From CAVWSM01 sp963799425 (GTDB taxonomy: Bacteria; Actinomycetota; Actinomycetes; Jiangellales; Jiangellaceae): a stretch of DNA of 64,000 bases. Below the pieces are notes generated by a model. It saw nothing but the letters and a program-made list of their open reading frames with translations. It was not told the origin of the DNA and ran no database searches. Positions 58,187 to 64,000 of this stretch are shown here, piece by piece (position 1 is the first letter of the stretch; each line of letters begins with the position of its first letter). The stretch is from contig CAWCXA010000020.1 of NCBI GenBank assembly GCA_963799425.1, positions 1 to 64,000 on the forward strand. Reading direction: 5' to 3'. The position numbers were made by a program, and so were the translations under genes.

Positions 58187-58816
58187 TCAGTCGTCGGAGC
58201 CATCGCGGCCGCTGTTGCCTCCGTGGTCGTCACCGGGCGCGTCGTCGCTGCCACCCGGGCCGCTGTTGCCGCCATGGTCGTCACCGGGCGCGTCGTCGCC
58301 GCCGTGACCGCCACGGTCGTCGCCAGGCGCGTCGTCGCCGCTGCTGCCAGGCCCACTGTTGTCGTCGCCGCCGCGGTCGTCGGCCGTCTCGGCCTTGACG
58401 ACTACACCCGTGCTGGCGTCGATCTCGACCTCGGCGCCGTCGGCCAGCTCGACCTCCCAGATCAGCCGCCCGTCCTCAACCTTCAGCTCGACCTCGCGCA
58501 GCGTTGCCATGCTGCCCAAGACTCCCTCAGCGATCGCCAGTGCATCGTCCTGGGTGATGGTGGTGCCTGCTGGGATTGCGGGCAGCGTGCTCGTGCTCGC
58601 GGACGGGCTCGGCGAGACGCTGCTGCTCGGTGACGCGCTGTTGCTCGGAGAGGCGCTGTCGCTCGGGGAAGAGCTGTCGCTTGGCGACGCACTGCTCCTC
58701 GAGCTGGACGGCGACGAGTCGTCCGAAAGGCCGCCTGCAGCCGCCATCACCGCCCCGCCACCAAGGGCAAGGCCGGCGGCCACGCCTACTGCCGTAAGCC
58801 AACGGGGGATGTTCAT
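58187..58816 (-). CDS. PepSY-domain secreted protein with acidic repeat tail
   Basis: A 209-residue exported protein. A signal peptide (LTAVGVAAGLALGGGAVMAAAGG) is followed by a Ser/Pro-rich linker, one PepSY domain (ITQDDALAIAEGVLGSMATLREVELKVEDGRLIWEVELADGAEVEIDASTGVVV) and a tail with tandem GDDAPGDDHGGNSG-like repeats. PepSY proteins are frequent targets of adjacent two-component systems; the kinase and regulator genes lie directly upstream on the same strand. Confidence 0.88.
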   Translation of the reverse strand: MNIPRWLTAVGVAAGLALGGGAVMAAAGGLSDDSSPSSSRSSASPSDSSSPSDSASPSNSASPSSSVSPSPSASTSTLPAIPAGTTITQDDALAIAEGVLGSMATLREVELKVEDGRLIWEVELADGAEVEIDASTGVVVKAETADDRGGDDNSGPGSSGDDAPGDDRGGHGGDDAPGDDHGGNSGPGGSDDAPGDDHGGNSGRDGSDD

Positions 58817-58905
58817 CGACTGTCTCCTCTGGATCGGGCACCCCGTGTGGGTGCCTCTACAAAGGAGAGTGCGCGACGGCGGCTAAGGGCCGCGCTACCC
58901 GAGTG

Positions 58906-60210
58906 CTAACGCGGGCCTAAAGAGTCAGGAGCCCCGAGCACGACCGTCACCTCGGCGCCGCCGAGCGTCGACGCCCCGGTTCGCAACTGGCCGCCGGACG
59001 CCTCGGCCACCCGTCGAGCGATGTCCAGTCCGAGCCCGGTGGACGATCCACGGCTGGTGCCACGCTCCACGACATCGGCGTGCCCAAACCCCGGTCCGCC
59101 GTCGGAGACGACGAGCGTCGCGCCGCCGTCGACTCTGGCCGCCAGCTCCAGCGCGACCGAGGTGCCGTCGGGAGTGTGCGCGAAGACATTGCCCAGCAAG
59201 GCATCCACGGCCGCTGCGAGGTCGGCAGCTGTGGCTCGTACCCACACCGGCCCGGACGCAAGCAGCACTGACACGTCTCGGTCGGTGTCCTCGGCGAGAA
59301 CCGACCAGAAGGCCACGCGTTCACCGACCACGGCTATTGCGTCGCAGACGGCCTCCCCCGGCTCGGCGGACCCACGCCGGCGGCGGGCGTCATTGATGAC
59401 CTGCGTCACCGACCGCTCCAATGCATCGACGCTGTTGCCAACTCGGCGTGCGTCGTCCGGGTCGTCAAGAGCCTCGGCCTCGAGCCGCAGCGCCGTCAAT
59501 GGTGTCCGCAGCCGGTGTGACAGATCCGCCACAGCTTCGCGCTCGTCGGCCAGCATCGTCGTGATGCGGCCGGCCAGCCGGTTGAGCCCGGTGGCCACCT
59601 CTTGCACTTCTGCTGTTCCGCCGGGCTCGACCCGTGCATCGAGCTCGCCTCCGGCCAGCCGGCGCGACACGAGCGCTGCATCGACGAGTGGTCGTACCAG
59701 TCGTCGCGCCATGCGGTCTGCAAGGAAGACTCCGAGTGCGACTAGGGCGATCCCGAGCAGCGCCAACAACAGCCACGTACGGAGCACGCCCTCCGACAGC
59801 TCGTCATCCGGCACGAACGTGCGGATGACCGCGGCACCGTCGGGCAAACCGACGGCGACGAGCACTTCGCGCCCGCCAGCGGATTCCGCGGTCAGGCTCT
59901 CCCCGCGCGTTGCAGCCAGCTGGACGGCCGGTGACGGCTCGACCTGGCTGCCCACTGACGTTCCGTCAGGGTAGAAGACGGTGAACGGATGCCCTGTCTC
60001 AGCAGTGACACCCGCCAACCCCAGCGACACAGTCTCGCCACCGCGTGGGGCGGTCGCCACGACCGGGCTGAGTGCACTGGCCTGGCTACTCGCGGCCGAC
60101 ACGGCTCGCTCCTCGGTGCCCCACCTGATGAGCAGACCGAGTGGCACAAGGAATGCGATGAGGACCAGCGACGTGGTCGCGGCGACCAAGAGGGCGAGGG
60201 CACGTCTCAT
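58906..60210 (-). CDS. Sensor histidine kinase
   Basis: A 434-residue kinase from ATG 60210. Two membrane helices (residues about 5-28 and 155-175) flank an extracytoplasmic sensor; HAMP follows, then the H-box DLSHRLRTPLTALRLEAEAL with the phosphorylated His, and a HATPase domain (LLGNVFAHTPDG, VVSDGGPGFG, GSSTGLGLDIARRVAEASGG). It ends 13 bases from the response regulator and probably senses envelope or cation stress, as PepSY-linked systems do. Confidence 0.9.
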   Translation of the reverse strand: MRRALALLVAATTSLVLIAFLVPLGLLIRWGTEERAVSAASSQASALSPVVATAPRGGETVSLGLAGVTAETGHPFTVFYPDGTSVGSQVEPSPAVQLAATRGESLTAESAGGREVLVAVGLPDGAAVIRTFVPDDELSEGVLRTWLLLALLGIALVALGVFLADRMARRLVRPLVDAALVSRRLAGGELDARVEPGGTAEVQEVATGLNRLAGRITTMLADEREAVADLSHRLRTPLTALRLEAEALDDPDDARRVGNSVDALERSVTQVINDARRRRGSAEPGEAVCDAIAVVGERVAFWSVLAEDTDRDVSVLLASGPVWVRATAADLAAAVDALLGNVFAHTPDGTSVALELAARVDGGATLVVSDGGPGFGHADVVERGTSRGSSTGLGLDIARRVAEASGGQLRTGASTLGGAEVTVVLGAPDSLGPR

Positions 60211-60223
60211 CCGAGGTGACCGG

Positions 60224-60910
60224 TCATGTGGTCGGCGGGTTGAGCTTGACCCCGACACCCCTGATGGTGTGCAGGTAGCGCGGCTCCTGCGCGGTCTCGC
60301 CCAGCTTGCGGCGCAACCATGACAAGTGCACATCGACGGTCTTGTCGGCGCCGCCGAAGGGCACCTGCCACACCTCGGTCGAGAGCTCGCGCTTCGAGAC
60401 GACTTGCCCTGCCCGCGCCGCGAGGTAGTGCAGCAGGTCGAACTCGCGCGGGGTCAGCTCGAGCAGCCTGCCGTCGAGGAGCGCCTCGCGGGCGCCCGCA
60501 TCGATCCGGAGCTCGCCAACCACGACCGGCTCGTCGGCGGTCGGCCCCGCCCCAAGGCGCCGCAGCACGGCGTTGATGCGGGCATGCAGCTGCGCTCCGC
60601 TGAACGGTTTGACCACGTAGTCGTCCGCCCCCGCATTCAACGCCCCGACGACATCGGGGTCGCCATCGCGCGCCGTCGCGACGATGACCGGAACGTCGTT
60701 GACCGCGCGCAGCATGGCCAGCACCTGGCGGCCATCCATGTCGGGCAGGCCCAGGTCGAGCACGACGATGTCGGGGTGCTCGGCAAGAGCCAGCCGCAGG
60801 CCCTCCCCTCCCGAGGGCGCCGAGGACAGCGCGTGCCCATGCTCAGTCAGTGCGCGAATCAAAGCCGTACGGATCGTCACGTCATCCTCGATGAGAAGCA
60901 CGTGAACCAT
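60224..60910 (-). CDS. OmpR-family response regulator
   Basis: A 228-residue regulator. The receiver has Asp9-Asp10, the phosphorylated Asp52 in VLDLGLPDMDG and Lys in VVKPF. The winged helix has LELTPREFDLLHYLAARAG and TVDVHLSWLRRKLG. First gene of a regulator-kinase-PepSY gene run. A pair of GCGTTA elements lies upstream in the region shared with the divergent gene. Confidence 0.92.
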   Translation of the reverse strand: MVHVLLIEDDVTIRTALIRALTEHGHALSSAPSGGEGLRLALAEHPDIVVLDLGLPDMDGRQVLAMLRAVNDVPVIVATARDGDPDVVGALNAGADDYVVKPFSGAQLHARINAVLRRLGAGPTADEPVVVGELRIDAGAREALLDGRLLELTPREFDLLHYLAARAGQVVSKRELSTEVWQVPFGGADKTVDVHLSWLRRKLGETAQEPRYLHTIRGVGVKLNPPTT

Positions 60911-60960
60911 GCGAGGAACGCTAGCCGACGAGCCACCTCACCTTGTGCTGGTGAGATCGG

Positions 60961-60988
60961 GCGTTACGACCTCCTTAGGCTGGCGTTA
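60961..60988. promoter_or_regulatory. GCGTTA direct repeat in the regulator promoter region
   Basis: GCGTTA occurs at 60961-60966 and 60983-60988, 22 bases apart (two helical turns), the spacing at which OmpR-type regulators bind as tandem dimers. It lies between the divergent response-regulator and secreted-protein genes, so it may serve both. Confidence 0.4.
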
Positions 60989-61002
60989 GGAGCACCTGGG
61001 GG

Positions 61003-61554
61003 ATGCTTGTCCGTATGCAGCAAGGTCCTCGACGGGTAGCCCGCGGCCTCGGCGTGATCGGCGGCTGGGTCGCCGTCGCGGCGGTCGCCACCGCGGTCAC
61101 GCTCGGCGCTGTCTCGATGATCGACTTGGGCCTGTTCGGCGGATCGACCCGGCCGCTCAGCGAGGCCGACGTCAACGAGGCGCTCGCCGAAGCGGCCGCG
61201 TCGGCCACACCGAGCACGTCCACCCCACCGAGCACGTCCATCCCACCCAGCCCGTCGCCCAACGCAACCGCGACTGCGACCCCATCGGCACCGGCCAGCC
61301 AGCCGCCGACGCAGCCGGCCATGACAGGACCGGTTCCGTTCAGCGCGAGCGGCAATTCTGTGCTCGCCCGATGCGTCGGGGACACCGTCGAGATCATCTC
61401 GTGGACGGCTGCCCAGGGCTATCGCGTCGACAACGGCGCGAACCAGCAGGGCCGCGAGGCTGAGGTCGAGTTCGAGTCGGACAACAGCGACGTCAAGATC
61501 CGGGTGAGCTGCGCCAGCGGCGTGCCCACCGCCGAGGTAAAGCAGGACGGCTGA
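61003..61554 (+). CDS. Membrane-anchored or secreted protein with Thr/Pro-rich stalk
   Basis: A 183-residue protein. A membrane helix or uncleaved signal (GVIGGWVAVAAVATAVTLGAVSM) is followed by a Ser/Thr/Pro stalk and an extracellular domain of about 75 residues with two Cys (LARCVGDTVEIISW...IRVSCASG) likely forming a disulfide. ATG 61003 or 61015 may be the start. Divergent from the two-component system and possibly in its regulon. Family not recognised. Confidence 0.7.
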   Translation: MLVRMQQGPRRVARGLGVIGGWVAVAAVATAVTLGAVSMIDLGLFGGSTRPLSEADVNEALAEAAASATPSTSTPPSTSIPPSPSPNATATATPSAPASQPPTQPAMTGPVPFSASGNSVLARCVGDTVEIISWTAAQGYRVDNGANQQGREAEVEFESDNSDVKIRVSCASGVPTAEVKQDG

Positions 61555-61563
61555 TTGGCACCG

Positions 61564-61669
61564 ATTGGCAGAGGGCGACCCTGCGCCAATAGGTTCGCTA
61601 GAGGGTGCCCCTACGCCAATCCCGGGTTGACAGAGGGCGACCCTGCGCCAATCCCGGATTGGCAGAGGG
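61564..61669. repeat. Tandem array of 27-bp palindromic repeats
   Basis: Three complete units, at 61564-61590, 61594-61620 (degenerate) and 61626-61652, and a half unit at 61658-61669, share the form ATTGGCAGAGGG...CCCTGCGCCAAT. An extra GATTGGCA is at 61553-61560. The array fills the space after the secreted-protein gene and before the ECF42 operon promoter. Confidence 0.82.
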
Positions 61670-61717
61670 TCTCGCACTCGGATTGACGTACCTGTGTCGC
61701 CCGGACGTTGCCCAGGA

Positions 61718-61744
61718 TGTCGATGCGCACGCCGCCCGTTCGTC
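61718..61744 (+). promoter_or_regulatory. ECF42-type promoter of the DGPF-sigma operon
   Basis: TGTCGA (61718-61723) and CGTC (61741-61744) are 17 bases apart and about 60 bases before the DGPF gene. These agree with the elements reported for ECF42 factors, suggesting that the operon is transcribed by its own sigma factor. Confidence 0.65.
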
Positions 61745-61802
61745 ATCATCGGTAGAGCGACCCCATCGGGGGCCGCCGGGGGTCAGGACCGAGGAGGTCG
61801 CC

Positions 61803-62150
61803 ATGCGCTACCTGTTGTTGATTTATGGCGAGGAGGTCACCGAACAGCCACCACAGGACGTGCAGGCTGCGGTGATGGCGGAGTGGAATGACTACACCGA
61901 AGGACTCAGGTCGGCCGGGGTCTTCGTCGCCGGCGAGGCGCTGCAACCCACGCAGACCGCAACCACCGTCCGGCTCAAGGAGAGCGAGCGGGTGGTCACC
62001 GACGGACCCTTCGCAGAGACACGCGAGGTGCTCGGCGGGTTCTACCTGATCGACGTACCCGACCTCGACACGGCAATCGACTGGGCGGCCCGATGCCCGG
62101 GCGCCAAGTATGGGTCGATGGAAGTCCGACCGATCATGGAGTTCGAGTAG
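61803..62150 (+). CDS. DGPF (YCII-related) protein, ECF42 partner
   Basis: A 115-residue YCII-like ferredoxin-fold protein (MRYLLLIYGEEVTEQPP) with the DGPF motif in VTDGPFAETREVLGGFYLID. DGPF proteins are the constant partners and targets of ECF42 sigma factors; their reaction is not known. ATG 61803 follows GAGGAGG. The sigma gene starts 5 bases after its stop. Confidence 0.92.
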   Translation: MRYLLLIYGEEVTEQPPQDVQAAVMAEWNDYTEGLRSAGVFVAGEALQPTQTATTVRLKESERVVTDGPFAETREVLGGFYLIDVPDLDTAIDWAARCPGAKYGSMEVRPIMEFE

Positions 62151-62155
62151 ACATC

Positions 62156-63439
62156 ATGCCCACCTACGAGGGTGAGCGGGCAGCCGAGACGGTCGAGGCC
62201 GTCTTCCGCGAGGAGTGGGGCAGGCTGCTCGCCACCCTCGTCCGCTGGGTCGGCGACCTGGACCTGGCCGAAGAGGTCGCCGCCGATGCGATGGCCACGG
62301 CGCTCGAGCGGTGGCCGGTCGACGGCGTCCCGCAGCGACCGACCGCCTGGCTGCTCACTGTCGCGCGCCGCCGCGCGGTCGACCTGCTGCGCCGTCGACA
62401 GGCTTACGCGGCCAAGCTCGCCATCCTCAAGGTCGAGGCGTCGCGGGCTGAGGCATATCGCCTCGGCGCGGAGGTGGAGGCCCCGCACGTCGTCGACGAC
62501 GACCGGCTGCGGCTGTTCTTCACGTGCTGCCACCCAGCGCTGGCGGCAGACGCCCGCGTCGCCTTGACGCTGCGCTACCTCGGAGGGTTGTCGACGGCGG
62601 AAGTTGCCCGCGCGTTCCTCGTGCCCGAGGCCACCATGGCGCAACGCCTCGTCCGAGCCAAGCGCAAGATCACTGACGCGCGCATCCCCTATCGCGTGCC
62701 AGCTGCGGGGGAGCTGGCCCAGCGACTGTCCGCCGTGCTCAGAGTCATCTACGTCATCTTCACCGAGTCGTACGCCGCCAGCACCGGTCCGCGGCTCTTA
62801 CGCCCTGACCTCGCCGACGAGGCCATCCGGCTGGCGCGGATCCTGCGCCGATTGTTGCCCGAGGAGCGGGAGGTGGCCGGCTTGCTCGCGTTGTTGCTGC
62901 TGGTCGATGCGCGGCGGGCGGCCCGCACCGACGCTGGCGGCGAGCTTGTGCTCCTCGAAGATCAGGATCGATCCCTCTGGGACGACGTGCTCATCGCCGA
63001 AGGCCGCGCGCTAGTTGCCGAGGTGTTGCGCGGTGGGTCCCCGGGGCCGTACGCGTTGCAAGCTGCGATCGCCGCGGTGCACGACGAGGCTCCGGCCTTC
63101 GAAGCGACCGATTGGCGACAGATTCTTGCGTTGTACGAGCTGCTGCGGCAGACCGCACCATCCCCCCTTGTCGACCTGAACCGAGCAGTAGCGGTTGCGA
63201 TGGTGCACGGGCCGGCAGCTGGTCTGGAGGTCCTCGACGAGTTGGCGGCCTCCGGCGTGCTCGGCCGCTACCACCTGTTGCACGCGGCGCGCGGCCGCCT
63301 GCTCGCCGACATCGGCAGGGCGCCAGACGCCGCGGCCGCCTACCGGCGCGCCCTCGAGCTCGTCGGCAACGAACCCGAGCGGGCATACCTCGAACGATGC
63401 CTTACCGCGGCCGAGGCGGCTGCGCGGGTCACGCCCTGA
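62156..63439 (+). CDS. ECF42 RNA polymerase sigma factor
   Basis: A 427-residue sigma factor. Regions 2 and 4 occupy residues 1-175 (EEWGRLLATLVRWVGDLDLAEEVAADAMATALERWP; LTLRYLGGLSTAEVARAFLVPEATMAQRLVRAKRKI). A long helical TPR-like extension (from YVIFTESYAAS to LERCLTAAEAA) is typical of ECF42 and essential in studied members. No anti-sigma gene. The last 11 bases overlap dinB tail-to-tail. Confidence 0.93.
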   Translation: MPTYEGERAAETVEAVFREEWGRLLATLVRWVGDLDLAEEVAADAMATALERWPVDGVPQRPTAWLLTVARRRAVDLLRRRQAYAAKLAILKVEASRAEAYRLGAEVEAPHVVDDDRLRLFFTCCHPALAADARVALTLRYLGGLSTAEVARAFLVPEATMAQRLVRAKRKITDARIPYRVPAAGELAQRLSAVLRVIYVIFTESYAASTGPRLLRPDLADEAIRLARILRRLLPEEREVAGLLALLLLVDARRAARTDAGGELVLLEDQDRSLWDDVLIAEGRALVAEVLRGGSPGPYALQAAIAAVHDEAPAFEATDWRQILALYELLRQTAPSPLVDLNRAVAVAMVHGPAAGLEVLDELAASGVLGRYHLLHAARGRLLADIGRAPDAAAAYRRALELVGNEPERAYLERCLTAAEAAARVTP

Positions 63440-64000
63440 AGTCGACGCGCACCCCCAGCAGCCGCACCGCCCGGTGCAGCTCGAACTTGTCGAGCAAATC
63501 CACGGCGGTCTTGGCCACGGTGTCGGCGTCCGTGGTCGGCTCGGTGAGCTTGCGCTCCCGGGTATTGGTGAAGAAGGGCACAACGCGCACCTTCACGCCG
63601 ACCCGAAACACCAGGCGCCCTTCCGACTCGGCCTCGACCGTGAGCTCCCGGGCCAGCCGGGCCACCTGTGCTTCGACGTCCGACCGCTCGGTCAGGTCGA
63701 CCTGGAACGTCGTCTCGCGGCTTCGGGACCGCGGCTCCCACGGCTCGGCGGTGACGCTGGCGCTGCTGACGCCGCGACCGACGTCCCGCAGGTATGGGCC
63801 GATCGTCGGCCCGAACCTCATGGCGAGCTCGTCAGTGTGGGCAGCGGCGAGCTGGGCAACGGTGCGCAGTCCCATCTCGCCCAGCTTGCGCGCCGTCTTG
63901 GCACCGACGCCCCAGAGCTCGATCGTCGGACGGTCACCCATGACGTCCATCCACTCGGCCTCGGTCAACCGATAGACACCAGCGGGCTTGGCGAAGCCTG
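63429..64000 (-). CDS. dinB: DNA polymerase IV, C-terminal part (cut by window edge)
   Basis: The 3' part of a Y-family translesion polymerase; the 5' part lies beyond 64000. The helix-hairpin-helix thumb is visible (DVMGDRPTIELWGVGAKTARKLGEMGLRTVAQLAAAHTDEL), followed by the little-finger domain (FQVDLTERSDVEAQVARLARELTVEAESEGRLVFRVGVKVR) and the end VRLLGVRVDFRA. Such polymerases copy damaged templates and can be mutagenic. Confidence 0.9.
   Translation of the reverse strand, partial: GFAKPAGVYRLTEAEWMDVMGDRPTIELWGVGAKTARKLGEMGLRTVAQLAAAHTDELAMRFGPTIGPYLRDVGRGVSSASVTAEPWEPRSRSRETTFQVDLTERSDVEAQVARLARELTVEAESEGRLVFRVGVKVRVVPFFTNTRERKLTEPTTDADTVAKTAVDLLDKFELHRAVRLLGVRVDFRA

Noticed and set aside
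58906..58912. CTAACGC as a third response-regulator site
   Set aside because: It is the last codons and stop of the kinase gene (complement of GCGTTAG), so its match to the GCGTTA pair is likely chance.

Overview
The window is GC-rich chromosomal DNA from an actinomycete. Mycothiol synthase, GlnR, WYL regulators, a DUF2520-panC-nadB-nadC-coaX block and an sseA/MoaD/glnR/mshD neighbourhood like that of mycobacteria and streptomycetes all point to Actinomycetota. I cannot resolve the family. No rRNA, tRNA, CRISPR array, phage module or insertion sequence was seen.

Layout. 0-2.75 kb: a possible gene remnant, a cupin protein, a short N-acetylglutamate synthase and lysS. 2.8-11 kb: an accessory-looking block with a divergent MarR regulator/MFS pump, an ECF41 sigma factor with its epimerase partner, an ASCH/winged-helix plus STAS pair, and a large SF2 helicase with membrane segments. 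11-16 kb: cofactor biosynthesis (coaX, nadC, nadB, panC, DUF2520). 16-20.3 kb: a MidA/NDUFAF7-type methyltransferase, two bacterial-PH membrane proteins and an orphan NuoD paralogue. 20.4-25 kb: a DUF1684 protein and a glycine-betaine-type (Opu/Pro) ABC transporter. 24.8-26 kb: trpS behind a complete tryptophan attenuator. 26-30.6 kb: YgfZ, a Nur-like Fur regulator, nitrobindin, DsrE, a glycan-binding-like membrane protein, DUF1416 and a rhodanese (sseA) behind a cysteine-codon leader peptide. 31-36.8 kb: MoaD-like protein, GlnR, mshD, ppk1 and MutT1. 36.9-44.7 kb: phosphate uptake (pstSCAB with a Pho box, and pit/DUF47) around an arsenic-type ArsR/flavoprotein pair. 44.7-51 kb: a Ser/Thr kinase, a flavin disulfide reductase, a PAP2 protein and two WYL regulators. 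51-58 kb: a quinone oxidoreductase, VOC protein, hydrolase, AraC regulator, META protein, a decayed MacAB-like transporter, AlkA and a membrane-anchored PD-(D/E)xK protein. 58-64 kb: PepSY protein with a two-component system, an ECF42 sigma factor with its DGPF partner, and the 3' part of dinB.

How the genes connect. Phosphate is a recurring theme: Pst and Pit uptake, Ppk1 polyphosphate storage, MutT1, and ArsR control of a response to the phosphate analogue arsenite/arsenate. Sulfur handling is another: sseA, DUF1416, MoaD-like, DsrE and mshD. Several genes carry visible cis-regulation: a Trp attenuator, a Cys leader peptide, ECF41- and ECF42-type promoters, MarR and ArsR operators, a Pho box, and a very stable hairpin at the pstS/pstC junction.

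Oddities. pstB and the first WYL gene each carry a single-base frameshift. A MacAB-type operon is reduced to fragments by deletion. Two families of palindromic intergenic repeat occur: a 61-bp element (two copies) and a 27-bp element (four copies plus partials). The most intriguing under-explained units are the NuoD paralogue that keeps the NDUFAF7-target arginine but has lost the quinone-site tyrosine, the membrane-anchored helicase, and a cluster of TTGTCAGG inverted repeats upstream of the methyltransferase.
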